NCBI GenBank assembly: GCA_964036045.1
Contig: OZ038397.1
Location: forward strand, 22,598,032 to 22,662,031
Direction of reading: 5' to 3'
Source of the DNA: Eutreptiella sp. 'Long Island Sound 2002'
Lineage: Eukaryota; Euglenozoa; Euglenophyceae; Eutreptiales; Eutreptiaceae
Length of the DNA: 64,000 bases
Positions 29,649 through 44,600 of the stretch are shown here, piece after piece (position 1 is the first letter of the stretch; the number at the start of each line of letters is the position of its first letter). The notes beneath the pieces were generated by a model that was not told where the DNA came from, made no database searches, and saw nothing but the letters and a program-made list of their open reading frames with translations. A program made the position numbers and the translations under genes.

Positions 29649-32600
29649 GTATGTTCGTGTCGTGCATGCGAGGTTCGCTCTCACACTTTGTGATACACGA
29701 AAAATTAGTGCGTGCCATGAGTGAGGGTGGTAATATGTGGAGCTAGGACAAGCGGAACCGCCTAACGACGACGACGAGACCTTCCGCCTTGGGGCTCGGA
29801 AAACTCCCTTCGACCGCTTAGGGTTCAAGCGGCGTGTTCACGCAACTGAATACGAAGATGTCCAAGACACGGGTTTCAAGATGTTGTTGAATTTCTCGCT
29901 TTGCGGGGCCTCCGATGCCTTGAATCTCGAGGATGATGGTACCATGAATCTTTCCCGGTTGCATGTTCGAGCAAGAGCACATAGATTGTTGCAATCCATG
30001 GATAAAGTCTTGCACCACGTCACCGCCTTGATTGATGGTGGCCAATTTGCCATGCAACAAGATTGCTTCGACCCAGCTATCCAAAATGACCTCTTGCAGG
30101 TGTATGGTGCGCCGCTCCTCCTTCGTGTTTGTGAAACGGTGATTGCCAACCCCTCCGAAAGTAACGGGTCTCCAATCCCAAAAAGAAACGGCAAGACCGA
30201 ATGATTGTGGTCCGCTAGTCAACCCCGTTACAGTGCGACACGGCGACCAAACCAAAAATAAGCGAACATTGGTGTTACTCGGCGAGTCATCACGCTACCG
30301 CTTTCGTAGATGTTGGAGTCTTACAGCGCCACTTGGTTGCGGTTGGGGCTTGAAACCTTGTTCGGCACAAGGATCGATGTCCGGACAACGACCAAGAAGT
30401 TGGCATTGCACCGCTTGTCCCTCGGCAGGTACGTACCTCCGGCCGTTTTCGCCCTTGCAATGATGTGCTCGTGGGTTTTGCTTGCGGCCCCCCCAACCAT
30501 TGCGAGTCCGCGCACTTACACCACGACAGACCACTACACTTGCTCGTGGGATGCTTGTCGCCGTTGAGCACCTACTCAAAGCTCAATCCCAAGCCCGTCC
30601 GCTCATGTTTTGATGTTGTGAGTTGTTTCGTTCGCATCTTGATTTCTTGGATTTCAAGGGGTAGTGGACTATGCGGATCGTCCTTCGGGCCTCCCAACTC
30701 CCCATCATTCTCGCCCCACTCACATCATTATCTCGCAGTTCGACCACTATTAACGAAGATTGCCGAGAATTCATCCGGGCCTTCGTGTTGCAACATCCGC
30801 AACAGCCAACGAGTAGTGCCACCCCGGGTGCCGTGGCGGAGCAACACGTTTTGAGGGCGATCGCCATGCTGGTTTTATTCTTAGACGCGGCAAAAGCCAA
30901 GGAGCTCTTGGACCGCCGCCCGCCGTTGTTCCGTGCCGCCGCTCAATATAAGTCCTCGCGGGCACTCTTGACTCATTTTGTGCGAGTGCACCTACGCGGC
31001 CCGGAGCAAGAAGTTTGGGCGCGGCTGTCGGGATTGGGTTACAATTTTCGTGTGCAACAGCGCGAGATTGAGGTCTGTCGGAATGATCGGTACAGGGATG
31101 CGGTTGGCAGGGAGCTTGGAGTGGTGATGGGGCATGAATTCATCCTGCGCCATGTGGAAGAAGATATTTTGTACATCTTCGGCACGTGGAGTAACCCAAT
31201 GGACGGCTGATGGGCCAACCCCGCATTGTCCATCTTCGATCAGCCCATGCGCGCGTCCACCACCTACGCCCACGCATGCACCGACGACAAAGCGCGCACC
31301 GTTGCCTGCAGGCGACGTGAGGGATGCAGAACCTCTTTGGGATGAACACGTGCCTCCCGTGCAAACAAGATCGAGGCAATGCCTCTTACAATCGGTTGCA
31401 ATGCTTTTGGGTACAACTGCAACAAGTTGTCCAGGGGGGAGGAGCAGGGCACCTGGGCCTCACGCACACTGAAACGCAGCGAGGCAGGTGGTGGACGGCC
31501 TGAGGATGGAGGTGTGGGGACAGCAAAAACGGTCAAACGACCCCCGCAACAACCAGCACAACCCCCAATACGCGAACTACCGGGCGCCGCTGACGCGCAA
31601 ACGGCACATCCCGCCACATTCAGCACAGCCCCGGCACACCAACCACTGGGCTCCGCGAACGCGGAAACGACACCAGCGGGAGCACCGGCCGCAGCGGCCG
31701 ACAGAACGCAGCGACCCAACGCAACATGCGAAGGGAAGAACGGGTGACTGTCCAGGGCCCCGTAAAGAAACAACAACCCGACGGAATGTCACACAGGGGG
31801 AAATCCTTGTATGGGGGGGCAGGCGGGTGGGACAGGAGGGGGTGCGCGACATGGGCACCCAGGAGCGCCACCAGACAGGGGGAGGAGCAACACAGACACA
31901 CAGAACGCGGGAGCCACACCAGGAGGGACAAGGGCGGGCACAACAGACAAGGAGGAGGGGCACAGCAAGGCGGGAGAGGCAACTGGAACAGCGGGAACAG
32001 AGAACCAGAATGGAGCGGATGGCACCACACCACGTGGTACGCCGCACAGAAACACAGCGAGGCAGGCGATGGACGGCCTGTGGACAGAGGTGTGTGGACA
32101 GCAAAAACAGTCAAACGACCCCGGCAACAACCAGCACATCCCTCAATACGCCAACTACTGGGCGCCGCTGACACGCAAACGGCACACCATGCCGCATCCA
32201 GCACAGTCCCAACACGCCAACTACTGGGCTCCGCGAATGCGGAAACGACACCAGCAAGAGCACCGGCCACAGCGGCCGACAGAAAGTAGCAACCCGACGC
32301 AACATGCGAAGGGAAGAACGGGTGACCGTCCAGGGCCCCGTAAAGGAGCAACAACCAGACGGAATGTCACACAGGGGGGGGGGAACGAAGGCAAAAAAAT
32401 ACAGCTGGTTTCCCATAAAAACAGGAAGTAGTTTGCCAAACGACGGATTTCTTTTACCAATCTAATGAATGCCCTGACCTTCTGTCCCCCTCCGCAGAAT
32501 CCCAGTCCCCCGCCAAACCCGTTTGCGCGACCTCACCCACTCTGCATGAACCCTGCGTCTTCTGATTCATGGATTGCACGTCCTCGGCACGCCTTCTACT

Positions 32601-35600
32601 GTTTCAGGAAATCCCATGGGGCATCACGGATCTCACAGAGCAGGTGAAGGATGGCATCCGAATCGCCCGCGTGCTTGACCTCTGGACTGCGGCGACAGAA
32701 ACCACCGCAATTCTACCAACAATGCAGCGAGCCCAGACCCCATCCCAAGAGGTGGACAATTGGAAGAAGATCTGCACACATTTGAAGCAGCATTGCAATT
32801 TGGATCTGGAGCTCCGAGGTCAGTGGCACCGTAGGGTCAGGCTCGGGATGCTGTAGGATTGAGAGAAAAGGAACCGACTGGTGGTTGCATCGCGTAGCAG
32901 GTTGCTGCACAGCAGGCGCACAGTCATGACGAAGAGATTGTTTTGTGTTGTGTGAAACACGTTGGGGGCGTTTGCGCGACGGACGATTTTTGTTAATCCA
33001 AAGCCTTGCAATTGTAATCTCTGATTCGCATTTGAGCATTCGTTCTTCAATTGGTTGCCAGCACCGTGCTTTGCCTCGATTCCACACGCGTCAGACATCC
33101 AGCGGATTGCACAAAAGTGGGATTGCAATTTTCGACGGCAGTATCCGGCCTTCGAAAAGCCGCGAGATGCCAGCACGCAACCCACGGGCTCATTTCTGTG
33201 CGGCAATCCGCAATCAGCGTGTCATTTCATTTTAGGCAGATTGGGTACCGGACTGGTCATTCCGGGCAGAATTTTGGGAAGGATTGCTAGATTCAGGTAC
33301 ATCATGAAGGAGAATTTTTCATTTATTGGAATCAAGACCATCTGTGAACACACTCGCATTGGAACAGACTGGGGCTGCTTGCATGTCTGGGTCGAGCCCC
33401 CCCCCCCCCCCTGTGCCTGTGACTATTTCACGTGCCTTCCTGGGCTGCTGCACCGGGCTGCTCAGTTTGCCACACTAAGGATGATTCTGCCGGTTTCCTG
33501 GCTTGAGGCCGGTTCACAGCTTCGTCTGTGAACGCGCAGTGCAGCTGAGAGGTTGCACACTTCAAGAGCCAGGTACGTGTGTGTATGTCCCTGTTCTGTC
33601 GCTGTTTTGCAACAGGGTTCAAGGCCGACCGCGTCGTGGCCCAGCATCCCCAGCACACCTACAACCTGCTGTGGAACCTGTCGTTACACGTACTGATGCC
33701 GACACTCGCTCCGAAGGATGTTGTGGACTGGGAGCGCCGGCGCTTGAACCCCCGTGCCGGAGACACAGAGACAACCCTGTATATGGACAAGCCTGTGCTG
33801 CAGGTTTGACATGCATGCAGGATCCCTCGAGGTCAAAGAGGGCCCACACACAAGTACAGCTTTATTTCAAAACCGGTCGTCTAAACCCCAACAAGCCCCT
33901 CCCCCCCTCCGACTCTGAATATCCTGCCCGGGGTCTGGGAGGGGGGGAGGGGGAGGATTGTTGGGGTCCGGGTCGCCCATCCAACGCCCCCCATGGACGG
34001 TCGGACCGTGTACCTTCCATCGACGGGACACGACATCGGTATGACCGCGGACATCACTGTCCTGCACCACCGCCACACAGGCTTCCCTCCTCCCCCATGG
34101 GCATAGACACGTCCTCTCCATCAACCACAAGGCCCTTACCCGCCACGTCTTGAGAAATTTAGCCATCTGCCAACGCTCTCCACATGAGTCCGTTTGTTCT
34201 GGTATGTCCCTTCTGACAAAACCGTGAAGGGACATACTGGAAGCAAAGGCTGCAGGAGGGTTGTCAAAGGACGGCAATCAGCACCACTGGGTCAATTCAA
34301 GTCAAAATCTGAGAACTCTTGGAATAGCCCTAGGTTTTGGGTTTTTTGTAGCCAACCGCCATCCGACCACTGCTGGCGGTGTCAGGTTTGACTGGGTTCT
34401 TCACATGAAACATCACTCAGTCGTTTTGTGTGAAAGCGGAAGTGAAATGAGACACCCATCTTTTTGGCAGGCGGCATGCTTCACATCCGTCATTCACACC
34501 CTTGCGCATGTGGCAAGCAACCGCCTGCCTCATCATCAACACAAAGCACTGTATGCTCATGGAGGGTTCACACACGATTGTTTCATCACAGGCACTGCTG
34601 GATTGGACAGCTACTGCCTGCATGCAGCATGGTCTGAAGGTCAACAATTTGACGTCCTCTTTCGTTGATGGGCGGGCCTTCTGCTACTTGCTGGCAACGT
34701 ACTGTCCCAAGTTGGTGCCGCCTGAAAGGGTCAAGATGCCACAGAAAGAGTATCATCATGAGAGTTTGGTTGCCGTCGATGAGGTACGTTATGATGTCTT
34801 TGCGTGCGTTGCAACGCTAAGCGGCAGCTCTCTGCTGACATCATTGTACCTTGACCATTGGTGTTCTGCCATTTTGGGCCGCCACTTTTGATATTGATTC
34901 GTGTCTGACATCTTTGCTGTCATGTCTGGATCAGAGATGACAAGGAGGAAGGAAAACTCTGGTGGACGTGAACCCCAAACTCCGATGACCCAAGATGCTT
35001 GCCAAAATGAACAACAATACAATCGACAGCCACAAATTGACGAATCGCATGAACACCCGCATGAAACAATGCTATGTTGTGTCAGAATTGGACCTCCGAT
35101 GTTCCATGGGTTCAAGTCAGTAGCGATTGCAATCTGAATGGGGACCATGTTGTGGGGGGAGGGAAGGCGTGAGTTTGAAATGCCTGTACCATCGCCAATA
35201 CCACCCTTCCCTTCCCTTCCCAACCCTGCTTTTCTGGGGGTCACTCACAAAGGAAAGGGGGGGCGGTCAACCCATATGGAAGATCCAACCAAGACAATGA
35301 CAGAGCTCAGAAGCAGGGTGGGACAGAGTGCAATTGCCCAAATACAACAGCCTGGAATTGGAGTGTTGCACCCAGAGAACGCCAAGGTTTTGCGTTGCGA
35401 CTCTACAACGCCTATGGGCCCTACTGAAGCAGGGTTTGTATTGACGGACACCTTGTGTTGGACAGTGATGCTACCCCAGCTTGTTATCAGGCCCTGCTCT
35501 TTCATCAGCATTGCAGCTGTGCTTATGCTCTGCGCAGGTGGTCGAAGGCCAATCATGGAAGGCCTCATTTGATGTGAAGGCGAACCCGGAGGACGATCCC

Positions 35601-38600
35601 GTGACGCACAATTTTAAGTTGCTGCAAGCGGCCATCGATCGTTTGGGGCTCATTCCCCCTCTCATCACCCGCAAGGTCGTTTGCTTCCCGCTTTGCCTCT
35701 TGACCCCAGATTGAACCCAAAGTTTGACCTGAATCAGACAACGTCCTACCACCTGACGAAGCCCCCCCCCCCCAAAAAAAACAACGAAAAGGCCTCTGTC
35801 GCTGACCTTTTTGCATATGCACCCCTGCCCCACCATTCCGGGGTAGATGACCCCCCCCCCCCCACGACCAATGTGCCTGCAGATCGTGCTCTTTAAATGG
35901 GTATCAGCGCCCGTTTACCTAATGCTTGAAGACATTGTAGGATTTGTCACCCCCTCAGCCCAAAAAGCCTTCATCAAAGGCCGCTTTATTTTTGACCACA
36001 TATGGCACGCGCGGAGCATGGGGGGCCATGCAGCAAGGGTTGGTGGTAAGTATTGATTTTTCTAGGGCATTGGCTCAGTCCACTACAATTACTTTGCGGC
36101 ATTTTTTCTCCACATTGGCCTGCCAAAGTGCCTGATCTCCCTCCTCATGACAATGTTCAAGGCCCAGTTCATTTTTGCCCTGGGGAGGGGGTTGGTCAAA
36201 GGAGTGGTGGTGCCCCCCCAGTCCGGTACAAACAAGGAGACCCACTCTCACCCGCAATCTTCACAATGGTATGTTTGGTCGTGGTCCACGCAAGCGCACA
36301 TACGCGTCCTTTTCTATGAGGATGATCTATTCTTGTACATAAGCGGTGTGTAAACTCCTCCCCCACATCTTTGAGCACCTCCGAAAGTTGGGCATCTTGG
36401 TGGGGCTAAAACTAAACCTGGCCAAATCAGCATTTCTGATCAAGGGAGTTTGGTCTCACACACACCTGCGATCCTTTGGAATTGAAGTGAAAGAACGAGT
36501 AAAATACTTGGGTATCCTCCTGGGGCACCAGTGAGGAAACCTCCGCACCCATCATTGCAATGGCTTCCGCAAAAGCCCACCTCATAAGTCATCCTCAGAG
36601 TAGCCCTTTTCCAGGAGTGGGTTTTGCCATTCTTCATCTTCCCAGCAAGAGCCTACTTCCCAACCAATCAAGTGGTAGCTAAGTTGGCAGCAATATACAA
36701 GGTGGCGTTGGCTTTGCATAGTTGGGGCCTGACACTACCCATTCTGGCAATGCCACACAAACTAGGAGGCCACCACCTGCCACAACCACGCACATTTCTA
36801 CAGTGGCAACATTCAACGCCATTTGTCCTGCTCGGAAAGAACCACAGAAAGTGCCAGCCCTGTCCAAGCAATATATGGAACGGTGGACGCAAACCTTTGA
36901 AATCCAATTGGATGGACGGCTCCTGCCCTGGTTGCAGTTGGGGCCCATCCCATGGAAAACTTACCCCTTTTGGGGAACATCTTGCAAGGCCTTTTCATTG
37001 CACCTGCGCCAATGGCGGCACCGCCGGAGGAAATAATACCAGCCATGCCGCTGTGGCACTCAGCATGGCTCAGGGACACACACAAAAATGCGTATTTCTC
37101 CCCCTCCCTAATCAGAAAGGGGATCATGACGGTAGCACAAATGCGTGAGCTGGAGGGTGGGTGTTCCAACCTGCTCTGCACTTGGGCCCCAGTGTACCTG
37201 GCGGGGCTCCAACTTCTGCATGCGCGCCCCTGACCCAAGCCCTCAACCCCTGATGAAACCAAACCCACCTTCTGGCTGAATTGAAACAATCGAGTAAGGC
37301 TTTGGTACCTCATGGCACAAACTCCAGAGCCACCGAGACAGCCGACGGAGGTCTGGAAGGCATGGCACGCACTGCACCTCCCATCCCCATCTGGATGGCG
37401 CTCTGGAAAAAGCTGTCAGTAGGACTTCGACTGGCCAACTGGCAGCCACATGGGACAGCCTGCCCTGTCTGTGGAGTACAGGAAACCTCACAGAACGCGG
37501 TGGCAGGGTGCAGGCATATATTAGTGGCAACCCACATTGTCACCTCGTGTATGGGACCAGCGGCCACACCCAAAGGACCAGTGCCAGACCCGACGGATAT
37601 CCTGTGGCACAATCCTGCCCTCTCCCTCTCTACTCCATTGGGTATTACGCTGTGGTCAGTAGTAAGGGCAGCATGGTCGCAGTACTGCATGCACAAGTTA
37701 AACTAGCGCATGGGGTGCCCCACGTGGGAGCAGTTCCAGGCGCTGTGGCTCAAAGTGCTGCGGGGGTAGGAAGAGCACCGTCCCCCACCCTCCCCACAGA
37801 CGAAGGAACGTTACTGATATGGGACCACACAGTGTTGCAACACCCACGAGTGGCGGTCTCGTCGACCAGGTTCCCCCCACAACTGCAGGTGCCAGTACAA
37901 AAACGAAAGAAGAAATTCCAAAATGCAGCGGAGCTGGCAGAACGATATGAAACCATCATACAAGGATATCAACAGCAGGGGTGGCACATCATGTACCCCG
38001 GTGGATCATCAGAAAACCAGCAAATTACTGTTTGGACTCTCGATCCCCTTAACGCTTTCAATGCCCCCAGCCTCTTTTAAGAGGGTGTGGCTCAAAGGGT
38101 GCCCAGTTCAGTGTTTGCCCCGCTGCAGGCCGTGAAGGAATGTGATTGTCCGGTCATAAACCCAGTCCGCATCTAAGTGATTTCAGAGTTCCTGTGGGGC
38201 GCCGAAGAGAGCCTCTTTCGGATGTGCAAATGAACCAATCCTTGGTAGGGCTGCGCAACAGGCAATCCGAGGCGCAAGCTTGTGATCTTGGTACGTAAGT
38301 TTGAGGGCCATGCGGCAACTATGGCCCAGTCTCTAGTGGCCCTGCGTGGGTCTACGTCAGTCTTTGTGCCTGTCCTCTCTGTTCATTCCATGCTCAACGT
38401 CTGCATACCCCTGCTGCTCCCATTTGCTCCGTTGATGTAGAATTTGGTGGGTGGAGGACCGGGAGATGAGCGCATCGTGGCCATTTTCCTGGCATTTTTA
38501 TTCCAACGCTTGCGCTGTATCCGGCGTCAATCAGAGGCAGTGGCTACAATCTGGCGTGCTTGGCGTACCCGCCTCGAGTCACGTGTGACTTTGCGACACT

Positions 38601-41600
38601 CTGCCGCAGCTGTGAAGGTGTGCATTGCCGGTGCTGGTATTCGTCTCTGCCAGCGACTGTCTCGTGCACAAAGGGAATGGGATGTCACAGCAGTGCGTGC
38701 AACACTCGTTTGGCCGTCGAATCATGCTTTTGCTGGGTAATGGTTTTCAGCATCACACCCCTGCTCTCAAGGGATGCCCAACACCGCCCCCCCCCCCCCC
38801 TTGTTGGTGTGCTGTTGGACCTTGCGCCTCGTGCTCGGCCACAGGGTCGTTGAGGCAAGGAGGTGGTTTCTTAGATAGCTGGTTAGTTTAGGTTGCAGCC
38901 TTGTTTTTTGGTTTGGGCTTGGTTTGGGCTTGGTGAAACAGAGGGCGCTATGCGTCAACCGGTGTCGCAAATTGGAATGGTACAAAGAGACCCAAATGTT
39001 TAAAAAGTTGTGGCACACTGAACAGGTCCACATCAGTCATACAGAGTGGCACATCTCCATCAAAGTATCTCAGATTTGGCAAGCTGTTAATTTGCCTTTG
39101 TCCTCAATTTATTGCACGTGTGATTGTGGTGCTCCTCTTGATAGAAAGAGGCCAAAGCACTGTCAATGGATTGAATGAATGTTTTCAGACCTCCTGGAAT
39201 TATGGTATATTTGACCCCAGCCGCCCCGAATGCTATCACAGCAGCTGATATATGTGAGCTTGGAGAGTGCCTCTTGCCTCAGTGACTAAATTGGGAATGC
39301 CACAGGCATGCAGATACACAGAATTATCACTCTGGTTGCATTGAATGTCACAAGTAACCCCTGGGGGTTTTGATGGCTTCTTCTATTTTCAATTTCAGCA
39401 GAATCTTAGACCCATCCCCATCCTTGGGCCGCGTTCCATAGGGAACAAACACCGATCAAAGTATGAAGGATGTAGACAATTTTCGCCAGCCAATGTGGAA
39501 GACAGTAGTTGGAAAGAATAAAGTTGATGATTCAGTTGCGTCAGTGTTCAAGTGGCTGAAATTCAAAGTGGCTGAAGGATACCAGGTGGCTCAACGTCAA
39601 GAGGGGTATGGACTGGAAGTAGTATTGGGTCTCTGCAGCTCCGATACAGGGGTCCGTTGCATTACCCATCATCACTATGCCCATTGCCCACATGGCATAC
39701 CATCCATGTGCAGAAATAGATCCCTGGAGGCCCACTCATGCTTCACAAGGCCAGTGCCCCCCCTGGTGGCCCCACAAAGGACCTTTGGTACCTTCCCCCC
39801 CCCCCCCCCGTGTCCATGAGGATGCAATGGGTTAGCACAAAGGAGGTACGCAAAAGCTCTAACAGCGAGCTCTCATAATTATGCAATCCTGTGCAATATG
39901 ACACTGTTGCGTTTTTTTTTTGGAACCAGCCGGTGATGCCCCCCCCCCCCCAGGGGGGGGGGGATGGACATGGGGGGGGGGGGGACCTCTCAAAATGTTC
40001 CCTGAAGGTACTATTGTGCGCCATGTTCGTTCCACAAAGGAGCCTGTGCCGGCTGTTGTGCAAGGCCCTTCTCCTCATGGTGATCAGTACAGAACCATCA
40101 CGTACAAATGCGGTGCCACAGAAGTTGTGCATGACCGCCCTTCCCTGAAACGTTTGACAGCCGTGCGGGCCACCTCACCGCCCCCACGTCCCGCACAGAC
40201 ACCTGTGCTACCGGCAGAGGTGTTGCCCCCCAAAGGTGCACGGCAGTTGTAGTCCCTCTGGCTGATGGGCAGCATGTGCAGCTGTTCAAGACTATGTGGG
40301 ACCGGAAAAAGAAGTTTTACACTGTCCCTGTTCAGCAGTAGGGGCATGCAGCAAACTGATGGACTGATGCATTGTATTGAGAATTTTGCTTTTTTGCATC
40401 ATTTGCATGGCACCATTCGATCTCTATATGTCAGTGTGTATTTCAGAGCCTTGGGCGATGTACAGCAAGCAACTGATCGGTCATAAATTCTGCGTAGTAT
40501 GCGGCTGTAATTTGTTCGTTGGCGATGGTGTCTATCCCCTTGGGGGGGATCACTTGGCAACGGTTCCCCCCGGGGGGGGAACCGGGGGGGGGGAACCGTC
40601 GTCCCTGGGGGATGGATATGGGGGGGGAAGGTTCAAACTGTGCAGGTGGGGCTGAGAACTACTTAAGGTGAGCTCGGCAAAGGGGTAGGTGGAACCGTTG
40701 AGAGACTAACCTTGGTGAACGCAAGACCAAGAGCTACCTGCAGTTGGGGAGGGGGGGGGGGGTATTGACCCCTATTTCCCCCATCCCATCCCTTGCATGT
40801 CACTGTTTTGTCTCTTTCTCTCCCACATCTAGCCTTTGAGGTTGGTGTTAGTTAGTGTCATCGTAGGTTTGCAGGTGTGTTTCATTAAGGGTCAGCCAGG
40901 TTTGGTGTTGAGAATAAAGATGCATTAGTATCAGAATGTGGAGTGCATTGCCTCGGTTTCCATTTCCTGGCATTCGTTCCTATTTGTGTTTCATCCAATC
41001 AATCCCCCAATTCAATTTCGTTTCACCCCTTCCCCCCTCCCCCAGCAACGACAGTAGGGGAATAGATATTCTACTCTCACCCATAACCTCCATAACATAC
41101 ACTTAGACCTCCCCAAATACATACTCCCCTTGCCCGGGGACATGCCTCCACAAAACACAAGCAACTATGAACCAACGGACAAAGTTACGCCATCTTTGAT
41201 TGTTCACCCCTCAGCCCCCCTTCTCCCCTCCAAACCAAAGTTTTGCTTAACAGCTCAACATCTCCATGGGGGTGGGGGGCTAAACCCCCCCCCCCCCGTA
41301 GTGATTGGGCCAAAATTTTCTCCCGGCCTTTGGCCAATCAAAATTTTTCTCTGGCGCCTTTGGCGTATGTCAGTTTAGGCCAAAAGATTTCTTTGGCACC
41401 TTTGGCACGTCTAACAACTCATGGTTACCCCGTGGGTCCCCCCCACAACCCCTCACCAAAACAAGGGGGGCACCCTCACCGTGAAACCAAAGTTGATATT
41501 TATTTGGAGGTGTGTGCAAGTTATGTTTTGCTTTTGGGTGATTTGCGCTTCTACTGTATTTTTTGAGTGTTTGAGTATTTTTGATGTGTTTGGATTGGAT

Positions 41601-44600
41601 ATTGTTGTCTCCATCGGCTATGGTGGATCACAGTAGGGTGACCAAGAATATGGGGGCAAACACGGTGTGGTAACCACGAATTCAGTTCAAAGGTGCCCGC
41701 GAGAGTGACAACACCACTGCTCCGTTGCGGTATGGTTGCTCTTCTTGCATAGTGCATTGATTCGATGCACTCTTGTTCACCATGATTGTGGCTTCGCTCC
41801 GAGGCTAGTGACCATGGGAGGGCTAGTCAGAGAGCAAGTTGAGATATGTGCCTGTGGGGTGGGGCCAAATGGCCCTGCATGCCACCCCCAAAGTCATGAA
41901 GTTAGGGTTTGGGGCTTTGTCACAGTGACTTCATGAACGGGCTCCCCAACTCTCTTTGCTCTTTTTGTAGTTAGACTGCCCAAACATGTAAATGTATATA
42001 GACAATGATGCCCACAGCTAGCCTTGCTGCAAGGGCATTCTTGTGCCCTAGATATGATGGATTGTAAATTCCCCATTTCTGAGTCAACCCGCAGGGGTCC
42101 CCCTGCAGCCCCCCCTCCTCCCCCCTTGGACCCCCCCAAAAACTCTGCTCTAGACCCCAAACCTACACAAAGCAGCAGTCTTATCACCTCCGCTACGGGG
42201 CCGACAACTCGTTGGGTGCTTTGGGAGGTTTTGTTGCTGTTGTGAGAATTTCCTGTTTGTTTTGCCCGTTGCTGCTGCTGCCGCTGTTGCTGTTATATGG
42301 TGAGTGTTCTACCCCCACGTATGTGTAGTCAAACTGCACAGACGGATTTTAATGGAGAGTTCAAATATGCCCAAATTAACAGCCCAAAAAAATTTGAACC
42401 TTCACCCTTACACCGTGGGTGTTGGGGTTCAGAGCTACACTGAAACGCCCCCCACGAGTAGCAAAGTAGCAAAGTAACAGTGATGTAGAACAGGACTCTT
42501 CTGTCCTGGCGTATGGCCAGAGCACCATAGAGGGCCCCACGAACGTACAACACACATGCATCAACCCGGATGTTTTCACCGGCAACCTTGGCTTTCGTCG
42601 TTCAGCCCAAGAGAGGAGGGGTGGGGGAGTTTGATAGGTATTGGGGATGCTTATGGGGGAGAACCTGACACCAGTTGCTCAACCATGTCACCCGAACCAT
42701 CACTCCCTACCCACTAGTGGTACTGGCTTCCCTGCTCCTCCCTCTTACTGACACCAGACCTACTGGCGCGCCTTGGTTTCTCAACCTTCTTCCCTGCTAA
42801 GACTGGCAGTCCGCTAAACTTCGCCCCCCACGGTATCTCGCATCAGGTGCAGTCCACGTGGCGGGGGTTTGCTGCGCGCAGGGCGTACAGTCGCCAGCGC
42901 CATGCGCTGGTTCGGTTGCAGGTTCACCTCCGCGCCGCGGTATGTCAACGCCGCTACCAGCGACTGCGCGTTGCTGCTCTCCGTATCCAAGGGCGACGGC
43001 GTGCAATTGTGGCATGCAGGCGACAGCGGAATGGGTACTTGAGGCTGAAGGCCGCTATCCGGTTTGTTCAGACGCGGCGACGGGCGACCGTGGCGTGCAG
43101 GCGACAGCGGTCGGAATATTTGAGGCTGAAGGCAACTGCTGGCTGCGTGCAAGCCCGCCGGCGGGCGATTGTGGCATGCAGGCGGCAGCACGCCAGGCAT
43201 TTGAGGCTGAAGGCGGCAGCAATCAAGCTGCAGACACAGTGGCGCGGTGTGATGGCGCGGCAGCAGCTGCAGCATCTGCGCGAGACTGCGCGGCGTCTGC
43301 ATGAGACGGCGATGGCAGTGAAGGTGCAGTCGTGGTGGAGGGCGTCGTGGTGCCGCATGATTTTCAACTACGAGACAGGGGTCCTGAAGGCCGCCGTGCG
43401 CATGGCTCGCGGCGGCCTGCAGCGGCGGCGGTATCAGCGGCTGCGCGCGGCTGTCTGCCAGGCGCAGGCGTGGCGTCGCGGAACCGTGGCATGCAGAAAG
43501 CAGCGCTCCGCATACCAGTCACTTAGGGAGGCCACAATCGTCCTGCAGACAGCATGGCGAGCCAGGCAGTGCCGTGCCGCCTACGAACACCACCGCATGG
43601 TAGTGATCAGGGCGCAAGCAATGGTCAGGTGCAAGCAACAGCAGAGACGCTACCAGCAGCTGCGCCATGCCAGCCTCTGTATCCAAACGCGACGGCGGGC
43701 GATTGTGGCATGCAGACGCCAGCTGCACGCGTACAGGAGGCTGAAGGGAGCTACTCGGTACGTGCAGGCACGCCGGCGGGCGATTGTGGCATGCAGACGC
43801 CAGCTGCACGCGTACAGGAGGCTGAAGGGAGCTACTCGGTATGTGCAGGCACGCCGGCGGGCGATTGTGGTGTGCAGAAGACAGAGATCCACTTATTTGA
43901 GGCTGAAGGCCGCCACAGTCAGGCTGCAGACAGCATGGCGAGCCAGGCAGTGCCGTGCCGCCTACGAACACCACCGCATGGTAGTGATCAGGGCGCAAGC
44001 AATGGTCAGGTGCAAGCAACAGCAGAGACGCTACCAGCAGCTGCGCCATGCCAGCCTCTGTATCCAAACGCGACGGCGGGCGATTGTGGCATGCAGACGC
44101 CAGCTGCACGCGTACAGGAGGCTGAAGGGAGCTACTCGGTACGTGCAGGCACGCCGGCGGGCGATTGTGGCATGCAGACGCCAGCTGCACGCGTACAGGA
44201 GGCTGAAGGGAGCTACTCGGTATGTGCAGGCACGCCGGCGGGCGATTGTGGTGTGCAGAAGACAGAGATCCACTTATTTGAGGCTGAAGGCCGCCACAGT
44301 CAGGCTGCAGACAGCATGGCGAGCCAGGCAGTGCCGTGCCGCCTACGAACACCACCGCATGGTAGTGATCAGGGCGCAAGCAATGGTGAGGTGCAAGCAA
44401 CAGCAGAGACGCTACCAGCAGCTGCGCCATGCCAGCCTCTGTATCCAAACGCGACGGCGGGCGATTGTGGCATGCAGACGGCAGCTGCACGCGTACAGGA
44501 GGCTGAAGGGAGGTACTCGGTACGTGCAGGCACGCCGGCGGGCGATTGTGGTGTGCAGACGCCAGCTGCACGCGTACAGGAGGCTGAAGGGAGCTACTCG

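Noticed and set aside
31264-32431. Overlapping ORFs of 120-244 codons on both strands in ASPM intron 4
   Set aside because: Low-complexity Pro/Thr/Arg or Ser/Val/Cys composition, no domains, located in a duplicated GC-rich repeat between two well-supported exons.
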